Source: JBGCEZ01 sp045106735
GTDB taxonomy: Bacteria > Planctomycetota > Phycisphaerae > Phycisphaerales > SM1A02
Assembly (NCBI GenBank): GCA_045106735.1
Contig: JBGCEZ010000003.1
Location: forward strand, 46,744 to 110,743
Length of the DNA stretch: 64,000 nucleotides
Reading direction: 5' to 3'
Of the stretch, positions 34,149 to 42,292 are shown one piece after another (positions within the stretch are counted from its first letter, which is position 1; the number at the start of each line of letters is the position of its first letter). A model generated the notes under the pieces. The model did no database searches and was not told the DNA's origin. It saw only the letters and a program-made list of their open reading frames with translations. The position numbers were made by a program, and so were the translations under genes.

Positions 34149-35014
34149 GTCGGCGCCTCCGTCGCGGGCGATCCTGTGGCGGGGGAGGCGCTCGGCGGGG
34201 CGTTCAGAACGCCATCGGTTGCGGCGTCGGCTGCGCCTGGCGCGTCGGCCGCGCCGGCCGCGCTGGTCGGCGGGGCGGTCATCGGCATCAGACTCGACGA
34301 ACCCGAATCGAGCACGCGGCGCACCGCCGGGTCGTCCCCCGATGGGCCGTCGGCGATCTTGCGACCGTCGGCCAAGCGGATCACTCGCTGCGTCCACGCG
34401 GCCACGTCGTCCTCGTGCGTCACGATGACCACAGTCTGGCCGGCGACGTGCAGCTCGCGGAAGAGCTCCATGATCTCGCGGGTGGTGGTGGAGTCGAGGT
34501 TGCCCGTCGGCTCGTCGGCCAGAATCATCGCCGGGTCGTTCAAGATCGCGCGGGCGATGGCCACGCGCTGCTTCTGGCCGCCGGAAAGTTGGTTGGGCCG
34601 GTGGTGCATGCGGTCGCCCAGGCCAACCCGCTCCAGGGCGCGCCGGGCCGCGGCCCGGCGTCCAAACCAACCGGTCCGGCTGTAGACCCGCGGCAGTTCC
34701 ACGTTGGCCAGGGCCGACGCCCGCGGGAGCAATTCGAAGCTCTGGAACACAAAGCCGATGCGGCGATTGCGGACGTCCGAAAGTTCGCGGCCCGAGAGCC
34801 GGCTCACATCACGCCCGTCGAGTTCGTAGCGTCCGCCGGTCGCCTGGTCGAGGCACCCGAGGATGTTCATCAGCGTGCTCTTGCCCGAGCCGGACGAACC
34901 CATGATGGCGACGAACTCGTTCTCTTGAATCTCAATGTCGACGCCGCGGAGCGCGTGGATGGTTTCCACGCCCACGCGGTACGTCCGTTCGAGATCGTGG
35001 GTGCGGATGATCAT
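34142..35014 (-). CDS. MacB/LolD-type ABC transporter ATP-binding protein
   Basis: The 290-residue protein has a Walker A (GSSGSGKST near 39-47), Q-loop (FVFQSF), signature LSGGQKQR, Walker B (ILADEPTGNLDS) and H-loop (VTHEDD). It is an ATPase of the lipoprotein/macrolide exporter class. The last 60 residues are an Ala/Pro/Ser-rich tail not found in most relatives. ATGA overlap with the membrane-fusion gene upstream and a 7-bp overlap with the permease gene downstream indicate a single transcript. Confidence 0.95.
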   Translation of the reverse strand: MIIRTHDLERTYRVGVETIHALRGVDIEIQENEFVAIMGSSGSGKSTLMNILGCLDQATGGRYELDGRDVSRLSGRELSDVRNRRIGFVFQSFELLPRASALANVELPRVYSRTGWFGRRAAARRALERVGLGDRMHHRPNQLSGGQKQRVAIARAILNDPAMILADEPTGNLDSTTTREIMELFRELHVAGQTVVIVTHEDDVAAWTQRVIRLADGRKIADGPSGDDPAVRRVLDSGSSSLMPMTAPPTSAAGAADAPGAADAATDGVLNAPPSASPATGSPATEAPTC

Positions 35015-36369
35015 GCGCTGTCGCCTGCGCCGGCGGACGCGTCATCGCGTGTGCCGTTGTCGTCGTCGCCGCCGCCGTCGCCATTGCCGTCGCCGCCGCC
35101 ATCGCCGTCGTCTTCGTACTTGATCGGCAGGTCGTGGCTCAGCGTTTCCAGGACGCTGAATGGCCCGCTGATGATCTCATCGCCCGCGTCCAAGCCGCGG
35201 TAGACGATGCGGTGCGTGAGGTCGTTGGGGCCGGCTTCGATCGGCGTCATGATCGTGCGGCCGTCTTCCACGCGGTACACCACAAGGGTGGTCCGGCGCG
35301 TCGGGTCGACGAGCGGGTGCTCGCGGATCGATTTGGGCATGTCGTCCACGTCGACCGACACGATCGCTTGGTAGGGCACGGCCAGGCCTTCGTGCTCGGC
35401 GATCCGAATGTCGGCGTTGGCCAGGTGGCCCGAGCGGACTTCGACGCCCTGGAGGTCGAGTTCGATCTCGGCCCGGAAGTATCCGCGGCCGTCGGGGCTG
35501 GTGGTGCGCTGCAGGGCGATTTGCCGCACGGTGCCGGGGAACACGCGATCGGGATAACCGTTGATGTGCACGTCGCAGACCTGGCCCTCGGCCACGCGGG
35601 CGACGTCGCTTTCGGCGATTTCCGCGTCATGGATCATGCGATTCAGGTCGGCGATCGTCATCAGCCGCGTGCCGGGCTGGTTGAAGCTGCCGGTGACGAC
35701 TTCGCCGAGCTCGACGTTCATTTCCGTGATCAGGCCGTCGAGCGGCGAGCGGATGATCGTGTTGGAGAGGCTGGCTTTGGCCCGCGTGATGTCGGCCATG
35801 GCGACGGCGAGCGAACTCTCGAGCTGGGCCAGCGAGTGGTCGACGCCGGCGATCTCGGTCGTCAGGTTCGTGACCTGTTCTTCGGCGTTGTCCAGGTCGC
35901 GGCCCGGCACGTCGCCGGATTCGGACAGGACCTTGAACCGGTTCAATTCGCGGGTCGCGTAGTCGAGCCGCGAACGCAAACCGGTGAGCCGGACGCGCTC
36001 GGCTTCGATTCCGGCGCGTCGTCCGTCGGCGGCGGCTTCGGCCGCGGCCAAGCTCGCGGCGAGCTGTGAGTCGTCGAGCCGGCCGACAAAATCGCCGCGC
36101 TTGACGGCATCGCCCTCGTCCACCGGCAGTTCCACGATCCGGGCCGAGACCTCGGCCGCGATCGGAACCCGGGTGAGCGGCCGGACCTCGCCGGGGGCGG
36201 CGATCGTTTCGATGAGGGATCGGGTCGCGACCGTCTCGGTCCGGACCTCGGTGCGCTTGGCTTCGTCGCGCCGGGTGGCGATCGAGTCGCGGATCGAGGG
36301 CCCGGCGACGGCGGCGATGCCGACGCCGGCCAAGATGAGGACGACGACGCTGGTCAGCAGCATCTTCAC
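35011..36369 (-). CDS. MacA/HlyD-type periplasmic membrane-fusion protein
   Basis: The start chosen is GTG 36369 (V-K-M), with GGAG about 10 nt upstream; ATG 36363 is the alternative. The 452-residue protein has an N-terminal helix (MLLTSVVVLILAGVGIAAVAG), a biotinyl-lipoyl-like domain (ETIAAPGEVRPLTRVPIAAEVSARI), and a coiled-coil hairpin (about 110-195). The beta-barrel domain follows (EGQVCDVHINGYPDRVFPGTV). The C terminus is a Gly/Asp-rich tract (DDGDGGGDGNGDGGGDDD), which is unusual for the family. It links the MacB-like pump to the TolC-like channel. It is the first gene of the four-gene export operon. Confidence 0.92.
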   Translation of the reverse strand: MKMLLTSVVVLILAGVGIAAVAGPSIRDSIATRRDEAKRTEVRTETVATRSLIETIAAPGEVRPLTRVPIAAEVSARIVELPVDEGDAVKRGDFVGRLDDSQLAASLAAAEAAADGRRAGIEAERVRLTGLRSRLDYATRELNRFKVLSESGDVPGRDLDNAEEQVTNLTTEIAGVDHSLAQLESSLAVAMADITRAKASLSNTIIRSPLDGLITEMNVELGEVVTGSFNQPGTRLMTIADLNRMIHDAEIAESDVARVAEGQVCDVHINGYPDRVFPGTVRQIALQRTTSPDGRGYFRAEIELDLQGVEVRSGHLANADIRIAEHEGLAVPYQAIVSVDVDDMPKSIREHPLVDPTRRTTLVVYRVEDGRTIMTPIEAGPNDLTHRIVYRGLDAGDEIISGPFSVLETLSHDLPIKYEDDGDGGGDGNGDGGGDDDNGTRDDASAGAGDSA

Positions 36370-36999
36370 GTTCGCGGGTCTCCGTCGGCGGCCCAGTGGC
36401 CTGGCGATCCGGCGGAGGGCCGAAGCGGAAGCCGTGTCTGGGTCGGGGTCTGAGCGGGGCCCCGCGGTACGTGCCGCGATCTTCCCCACCCGTGTCAGTC
36501 GTGGAACCGGCCGGCGAAGCGGCGGGCGTGCCCGTCCGATCCATTGACCGGTGGCCGCGGCGCCATGCCCCCGCGTCCACATCCTCGTTCCGCGGACGTG
36601 CTCGAGAGGCTTCCCCCGAGCGCCCGCGACACGTCTCCGCCCCCGGAAGCATGCATCCTCGCATCCCCGGCCGGACCGTGCCCGGCCGAGTTGGACGGAA
36701 TCCTCGGGGAGGGCCCCGAGCCGAGCCGCAGCCTGGGCCGCAGCCGAGTCGCAGCCTGGACCGCAGCCGAGCAACAGCCTGGACCGCGAGCCGAGCCGAG
36801 CAACAGCCCGGGCCGCGGGCCGAGCCGCGGGCCAGCCCCGCCGGCCGAGTCCTCATGCCGAGCTGAGCCTGGTACGGCCGACCCGGCCTGGAATCCGCGG
36901 AGGCTTCTTCGGAACCGTTCTCCGGGCATTGCAGCGTACGGGGGAGGGGCTTCGTACACTCGGGTTCCCGTTTTCCGACCTTTCCGGAGTTCGCGTGCC
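36370..36999. other. 630-bp divergent spacer with a GC-rich tandem repeat
   Basis: The spacer separates the export operon from the PH-domain gene. Positions 36721-36835 hold a degenerate 12-15 bp repeat (ccgcagcctggaccgcagccgag type). Open frames through it have repeat-like composition and no ribosome-binding sites, so I do not call a gene. Near the right end TACACT at 36955-36960 and a GGAG about 10 nt before the ATG at 37000 give a plausible promoter and leader for the PH-domain gene. Confidence 0.7.
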
Positions 37000-37686
37000 A
37001 TGTTCGCCCGTCGCTCGTCGCTCGATTCGTCCGCCTTTTCGTCGCCGCGCGGCCCCGTCGGGTCCGTGGCTCGCCTGCTCGCCGGCGACCCATTGCTCCA
37101 GCGTTCCATGGCCGAAGACGCCGCCGCGGGGGCCGGGGGCCCTGGGAGCGAGGCCAGCGGCAGCGGTGCGACGGTGCCGATCACCGGTGCCCGGAGCGGC
37201 TCGACCTTGGATCCGGCGATCCCGGAAGAGAAGATCTGCTCGGTCCACCCGGCCATGTTCAAGGCCAACCCCTTGAAGTACCTCATCTTGGTGCTCGGCT
37301 TCTTTGGCGGCGTGGGCCTGATGGTCGCCGGGGCGGCGATGCAGGAAAGCCAGTGGAAGTACGGACTCTGGCTCGGGGCCCTGGTGGCGCTGGTGGCCGG
37401 CGTCTGGTGGCTCCACTGGTGGTTCTTTTCCAGCGTGTGCATCCGCCTGGAGATCACCAACAAGCGATCCATCCGCCACGAAGGCTTCATTCGCCGTTCG
37501 TCGACGGAGGTCCTGCACGACCACGTTCGCAGCGTGGACATCACCCAGGGCTTCGTCCAGCGGATGTTCAACGTCGGCTACATCGGGATCGACTCGGCCG
37601 GCCAGGATGGCATCGAGATCGAGATCCGCGATCTGCCCCGTCCCTACGACCTGAAGGCGATCATCGACCGCTACCGGCGGATGTAA
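37000..37686 (+). CDS. Bacterial PH domain (bPH2/YdbT-like) membrane protein
   Basis: The 228-residue protein starts at the ATG with GGAG about 10 nt upstream; upstream sequence in the same frame is repeat DNA. A disordered Ala/Gly/Ser-rich N terminus (1-80) is followed by two membrane helices (about 95-115 and 125-145). A bPH2 domain comes last, recognised by EITNKRSIRHEGFIRRSSTE, LHDHVRSVDITQGFVQRMFN, VGYIGIDSA and DLPRPYDLKAIID. Function of this domain family in bacteria is poorly known; an envelope-stress or membrane role is possible. Confidence 0.88.
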   Translation: MFARRSSLDSSAFSSPRGPVGSVARLLAGDPLLQRSMAEDAAAGAGGPGSEASGSGATVPITGARSGSTLDPAIPEEKICSVHPAMFKANPLKYLILVLGFFGGVGLMVAGAAMQESQWKYGLWLGALVALVAGVWWLHWWFFSSVCIRLEITNKRSIRHEGFIRRSSTEVLHDHVRSVDITQGFVQRMFNVGYIGIDSAGQDGIEIEIRDLPRPYDLKAIIDRYRRM

Positions 37687-37842
37687 GCCGGTCAGCCATC
37701 GCCCGTTCGCCGCCGCCGCCCTCTGCCGGCGGTCCGCTCTGAGCCGCCCGCAGCCGACGCCGGATGCGGTATCATTCCGCCCCCGCCGGGGCGCTGCGAG
37801 TCCGCGCGCCGGGCGGTTCACCCTCCAGGACGGACGCCGACG

Positions 37843-39039
37843 ATGAAGATCCACGAGTACCAGGGCAGGCAGCTCCTCGCCGACGCCGGCATCCCCGTGC
37901 CGGGCGGAGCGATGGTTCAGACCGTCGACGACGCGGTCCGCGAGGCCAAGGCCCTCTTTGACGGCGGCGCGACGCTGGCCGTGATCAAGGCCCAGGTGCA
38001 CGCGGGCGGCCGCGGCAAGGCCGGCTTCGTCAAGCTTGTCCGGACGGTGGATGAGGCCCGCAGTGCGGCCGAGTTCATGCTGTCGAACAAGATGGTGTCG
38101 GTGCAGACCGGGCCGGAAGGCCTCGACGTCAACCGGCTGCTCATCGCCGACGGGGTGGACATCGCCAAGGAGTACTACCTGGCGATCACCGAGGACCGGG
38201 CCAACAAGTGCAACACGCTCATCGCGTCCGCCGAGGGCGGCGTCGAGATCGAGACGGTGGCCGAGGAGAACCCGGACGCCATCAAGAAGCTTCCGATCCA
38301 CCCGCTGCGTGGGCTGGAGCCGTGGGCCGCCCGCAAGCTGGCCTTCGAGCTCGGCTTCACCGGCAAGCAGGTGAACCAGGCCGTCAGCATCATGATGAAG
38401 TTGGCCGAGCTCTTCCGCACGTCGGACGCCTCGCTGGCCGAAATCAACCCGCTGATCGTCACTCCCGCGAGCGAGAAGCATCCCGACGGCCAGGTCCTGG
38501 CCATCGACGCGAAGTTCTCCTTCGACAGCAACGCGCTCTTCCGCCAGAAGGCGATCGCGGCGATGTTCGATCCGACCGAGGAAGACCCGGCGGAGATTCG
38601 TGCGGCCGAGCACGGCCTGAGCTACGTCGCCCTGGACGGCACCATCGGCTGCCTCGTCAACGGTGCTGGTCTGGCCATGAGCACGATGGACATCATCAAG
38701 CTCCACGGCGGCGATCCGGCGAACTTCCTGGACGTCGGCGGCAGCGCGAATGAGGCCGCGGTGAGCGAAGCTTTCCGCATCATCCTTGGCGACGATGCGG
38801 TCAAGGGCGTGCTCGTGAACATCTTCGGCGGCATCATGCAGTGCGACACCATCGCCCGGGCCATCGTTGGCGCGGCGAAGGAAGTCGGCTTCACGGTCCC
38901 GCTGGTGGTCCGCCTGGAAGGCACCAATGTGGCCGAGGCCCGCGGCATTCTCGAGGCCGCCCGCGCCGAGATCCCGACCATGACGCCGGCCACCGACCTG
39001 ACCGACGCGGCGGAGAAGATCTGCTCGGCCGTCGGCTGA
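37843..39039 (+). CDS. sucC: Succinyl-CoA ligase (ADP-forming), beta subunit
   Basis: The 398-residue protein is a complete beta subunit. The N-terminal MKIHEYQGRQLLADAGIPV starts the ATP-grasp domain, with VKAQVHAGGRGKAGFVKL-like nucleotide-binding residues at about 45-62, and the C-terminal CoA-ligase domain contains VNIFGGIMQCDTIA and VVRLEGTN. It catalyses the substrate-level phosphorylation step of the citric acid cycle with SucD. AGGA lies about 13 nt before the ATG, and a TATCAT -10-like hexamer is at 37770-37775. sucD, normally adjacent, is not found in the window. Confidence 0.97.
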   Translation: MKIHEYQGRQLLADAGIPVPGGAMVQTVDDAVREAKALFDGGATLAVIKAQVHAGGRGKAGFVKLVRTVDEARSAAEFMLSNKMVSVQTGPEGLDVNRLLIADGVDIAKEYYLAITEDRANKCNTLIASAEGGVEIETVAEENPDAIKKLPIHPLRGLEPWAARKLAFELGFTGKQVNQAVSIMMKLAELFRTSDASLAEINPLIVTPASEKHPDGQVLAIDAKFSFDSNALFRQKAIAAMFDPTEEDPAEIRAAEHGLSYVALDGTIGCLVNGAGLAMSTMDIIKLHGGDPANFLDVGGSANEAAVSEAFRIILGDDAVKGVLVNIFGGIMQCDTIARAIVGAAKEVGFTVPLVVRLEGTNVAEARGILEAARAEIPTMTPATDLTDAAEKICSAVG

Positions 39040-39088
39040 TGCTGATTGCTGGCGCTGGGCACGTGCCTTGGTCCGGAACATGTTGCCG

Positions 39089-39817
39089 ATGCTGATCCTG
39101 TTCGACATCGACGGCACCTTGCTTCGGACGCGTCGCCCCGGATTCGATCCATTTGAAGACGCCGGCCGTGCACTCCACGGGCCGGCGTTTTCAATGGCCG
39201 GCGTCGACTACGCGGGCCGGCTCGATCCCGACATCTGGCGGCGGGCGGCCGAGGCCAATGGCGTGGACGATCCGGCGGGGGCCGAGGCAGCTTTCCGCGC
39301 GCAGTACGCCAGGACGTTCGCCGCGGGATTCGAGCGGGGAATGGAGTGCTTCGCGCTGGACGGGGCGATCGAACTCGTCGCCCGCGTTCGCGAGGATCCG
39401 GGACTCACCACCGGCGTGCTCACCGGCAACTACCCCGAGACGGGCCGGATCAAGCTCGGCCAGGCGGGGTTCGACGTCGACGGATTCGACGTGCAGGTGT
39501 GGGCCAGCGATGGTTTGCACCGCCGCGACTTGCCGCCGGTCGCCCTCGAGCGATGGCGGGCGGCCGGGGCGCGGACGGCCCGGGCCGAACACATGGTGGT
39601 GGTCGGCGACACGCCGCACGATGTGGACTGCGCCCGGCACGCCGGGGCCCGCGTGATCGCGGTGGGGACCGGGCCGAGTTACGGTCGCCAAGAACTGATT
39701 CCGCTCGGACCTGACGCATTCGTCGAGGATCTGAGCGATGTGCATGGCATCATGGACACCATTGGGCAGTGGCGCGAGGCGGCGTCGTCGCCCGCGAGAT
39801 GGGGAACGAGCGAATGA
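39089..39817 (+). CDS. HAD superfamily hydrolase (phosphoglycolate phosphatase-like)
   Basis: The start at MLILFDIDGTLL places motif I at residues 6-10, as usual for the family, with GGAAC about 9 nt upstream; ATG 39080 is an alternative. The 242-residue protein has motif I DIDGT (nucleophile D6, acid D8), a four-helix cap (about 30-95), motif II near TGVLTGN, and the acidic motif VVGDTPHDVDCARHAG. It is a cytoplasmic phosphatase of uncertain substrate. Its stop overlaps the start of the DUF418 gene as ATGA. Confidence 0.88.
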   Translation: MLILFDIDGTLLRTRRPGFDPFEDAGRALHGPAFSMAGVDYAGRLDPDIWRRAAEANGVDDPAGAEAAFRAQYARTFAAGFERGMECFALDGAIELVARVREDPGLTTGVLTGNYPETGRIKLGQAGFDVDGFDVQVWASDGLHRRDLPPVALERWRAAGARTARAEHMVVVGDTPHDVDCARHAGARVIAVGTGPSYGRQELIPLGPDAFVEDLSDVHGIMDTIGQWREAASSPARWGTSE

Positions 39818-41505
39818 ACGAAGAGCGACCCGAGTCATCCGAGCCATCCGATGCTTCGGAGTCAGCCGAGGCGTTTGGCCACGGCCAGGCAGCGTCGAAC
39901 AACGATTCGAACTTTGGGCCATCGTCCGGGTCGGCCCCAGCCCCAGGCCCAGCACCAGGCCCAGCCCCGGCGCCGCCCCCCGTGCATCCCTCGGCGATGT
40001 CGGGATCGGTCCGGCCGACATCCTCCGAGCCCGCCGCCCCTGTATCGGTGTCGGAACGCATTCGATCCCTCGACGTGGTGCGCGGATGCGCGCTGCTCGG
40101 CATCCTCTTCGTCAACGTGCTCGCCTTTGGCCTCCCGATCGCCTTGTACGCCGCTGGACCGCAAGAAGGCGCGAGCCAGGCCGACGTGGCCGGCTGGGCG
40201 TTCATCCGTGTGGGCTTCCAATACAAGTTCATCGCCATCTTCTCGATGCTCTTTGGCGTGGGGCTCGCGGTGCAAGCCGGGCGGGCCATGCAGCGCGGGG
40301 CAAGCTTCGCGCCGGTCTACCTGCGGCGCGTCGGGCTGCTGGCCCTGATCGGGTTTCTGCACGCGAGTTTCCTGTGGTTCGGCGACATCCTGTTCGTCTA
40401 CGCGATCCTCGGCGTCGGCCTCCTGCTCGTGAGCCGGATGGCGGGGACCGCGCTCGTTCAGCTCGGCGCGGTCTTGCTCATCGTCGGCACGCTGTGGACG
40501 GCTGGCTGCATTGCCGGCGGGCAGTACATGCAACATGCCACGGGCGGCGCGCCGGGAACCGTCGCGGGTACCGGGGTGCCCGCGGTGGCGCCGGCGGACG
40601 CATCCGACGCGGTGATTGAGACTGGCACCGATGGTGCGGCGGCGACGGATCAAACGGCGATTGATTCGGCCAGGGAGTCGGCGAACGAAGCGGGCACCGA
40701 TTCGGCGGCGGCCGGCGAGCCTGCCGTTGACGTGGCGCCGGTTGCTGATCGCGGGCGCGACGGGGTTCCGGTCGAGCCGACTGGCCTGCCCATCACCGCC
40801 GGGGAGGTGATGGAAACGCTGAACGCGGTCCAGTGGGAGTTCGGGGCGCCCGCGTGGAATGCGGCCGAGACCGACGCGTACCGGCACGGGACCTGGGGGG
40901 CGGTCATGGTCTTCCGCGCCATCGCCTGGGGGTTCATCATCCTCTCAACCGTGGTGTCCGGCTTGGGCGTGCAGCTCTTCGGCTACTTCTGCCTGGGGGC
41001 GGGCCTCCTCCGTACCGGCTTCTTTGACCCCGAACGCCCGCGCCGCGCGGCGGTGTTCGCGATGGTCGGACTGCCGCTCGGGCTCGCGGCCGAGGGCGCA
41101 GGAATCGCGCTGCTGCTTGGCGGCGGCAGCCCGGGAGCGATCGCCATCGGCGACTTCCTGCACTCGCTCTTCAGCCCGGTGGCCGCTCTGGGATGGCTCG
41201 GCTTGATCACCTGGCTGGTTTCCACCGGTCGCAGCCGACTCTGGGATGCTCCGCTGGCCGCGGCCGGCCGGATGGCCTTGACCGTCTACCTGGGCGAAAC
41301 GCTGCTCTGCACCGCGTACTTCTACTGGTGGGGCATGGGGCGCTTCGCGGAGCACGGCTACGCCGAACTCGTGGGCATTGCGGTCATCGTCTACGCGGTG
41401 CTGGTGGTGTTCGCCATGGTCTGGCTTCGCTTCTTCCGCATGGGCCCGATGGAATGGCTGTGGCGAAGCGCAACATATGGCCGATGGCAAGCACTGAGAC
41501 GGTGA
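39814..41505 (+). CDS. DUF418-family multi-pass membrane protein with a large hydrophilic insertion
   Basis: The start at 39814 overlaps the HAD stop (ATGA). The 563-residue protein has a disordered Pro/Ala/Ser-rich N terminus (1-75). The family motif RIRSLDVVRGCALLGILFVNV follows, with several membrane helices to about residue 240, and the C-terminal DUF418 domain (AAGRMALTVYLGETLLCTAYFYWWGMGRF). Between the helices, residues about 245-330 are an Ala/Asp/Glu/Thr-rich stretch with no structure prediction by eye. The family may transport small molecules or lipids, but no substrate is established. Inner membrane location is expected. Confidence 0.85.
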   Translation: MNEERPESSEPSDASESAEAFGHGQAASNNDSNFGPSSGSAPAPGPAPGPAPAPPPVHPSAMSGSVRPTSSEPAAPVSVSERIRSLDVVRGCALLGILFVNVLAFGLPIALYAAGPQEGASQADVAGWAFIRVGFQYKFIAIFSMLFGVGLAVQAGRAMQRGASFAPVYLRRVGLLALIGFLHASFLWFGDILFVYAILGVGLLLVSRMAGTALVQLGAVLLIVGTLWTAGCIAGGQYMQHATGGAPGTVAGTGVPAVAPADASDAVIETGTDGAAATDQTAIDSARESANEAGTDSAAAGEPAVDVAPVADRGRDGVPVEPTGLPITAGEVMETLNAVQWEFGAPAWNAAETDAYRHGTWGAVMVFRAIAWGFIILSTVVSGLGVQLFGYFCLGAGLLRTGFFDPERPRRAAVFAMVGLPLGLAAEGAGIALLLGGGSPGAIAIGDFLHSLFSPVAALGWLGLITWLVSTGRSRLWDAPLAAAGRMALTVYLGETLLCTAYFYWWGMGRFAEHGYAELVGIAVIVYAVLVVFAMVWLRFFRMGPMEWLWRSATYGRWQALRR

Positions 41506-41551
41506 GTACGATGCCGTCCGTGTCGCGGTCACTTGTCCAGGAGATCATCCC

Positions 41552-42292
41552 GTGCTGACGCAGAGCATCGGCGCCCTTTGCTCCGACTACTACGTCAACC
41601 AGAAGTTGAGCCTCAAGCTCGACCTGCCCAGCGCCCGTGAGTCGGTGCTGGACATGTTTGACCGCGTGCGCCGCGACCTGCCGGCCATGGATCGATTCCG
41701 CCGTTACGAGGACGAACTCGCCCTCGAGTCGCCCGAGCAGGACGGCGTCTACAACTGGCTCGCCCTGAACAAGACGGCGATCCGCAGCGGCTGGGTCAAT
41801 CCCACCGAGTTCCCGGATGCCTACCGGCTGCACCGCTTGATCCTGGAAGTCGCGCCGTACTTCCTGTCGATCAGCCCGCTGGACGTGGACACCCTCGAAC
41901 TCATGTACGGGATTGATCTCGAGGTCGCCCGCAATCGAAATGAGATCGTCTTCGAGGCCCTGTTCGCCGGCTCGCCGCTGCACGACATCGTCACGGCCGA
42001 GGAGCCGGTCGTCGAATTGCAGCCGAACATCGGCTTCGCGCTGGAAGCCGGTTGCGGCACCCAGGCGTTCCTCGAGATCAAGACCCGCACCACCGCGGCC
42101 GAGGTCGCAGCCGGCGTCTTCAACGCCGAGCCGATCAGCGTCTACATGACGGTCCGGACCCACGGGCCGTTCCGTTCACTGGAAGATTTGGCCGCCGGGT
42201 TCGATGCGGTGTCCAAGGCCGGCGAGCGATTGGTCGAGAACCGCGTGCTTCCGAACGTGATCCAGCCACTGCGGGCCGCGATCAGCGGCTGA
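41552..42292 (+). CDS. Unrecognised conserved-looking cytoplasmic protein
   Basis: The GTG start has AGGAG about 10 nt upstream. The 246-residue product has no signal peptide and no membrane helix, and its composition is balanced, unlike noncoding frames. It opens with SDYYVNQKLSLKLDLPSA, which reads like a beta strand and helix. Other notable segments are DGVYNWLALNKTAIRSGWVNP, DVDTLELMYGIDLEV, and FLEIKTRTTAAEVAAGVFN. I recognise no catalytic motif. It follows the DUF418 gene by 46 bp and may be co-transcribed. Its last 11 bp overlap the convergent thioredoxin-domain gene. Confidence 0.75.
   Translation: MLTQSIGALCSDYYVNQKLSLKLDLPSARESVLDMFDRVRRDLPAMDRFRRYEDELALESPEQDGVYNWLALNKTAIRSGWVNPTEFPDAYRLHRLILEVAPYFLSISPLDVDTLELMYGIDLEVARNRNEIVFEALFAGSPLHDIVTAEEPVVELQPNIGFALEAGCGTQAFLEIKTRTTAAEVAAGVFNAEPISVYMTVRTHGPFRSLEDLAAGFDAVSKAGERLVENRVLPNVIQPLRAAISG

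Noticed and set aside
36544..36999. Possible upstream extension of the PH-domain protein through the spacer repeat
   Set aside because: The added sequence is repeat-derived, and a good GGAG precedes the internal ATG at 37000.
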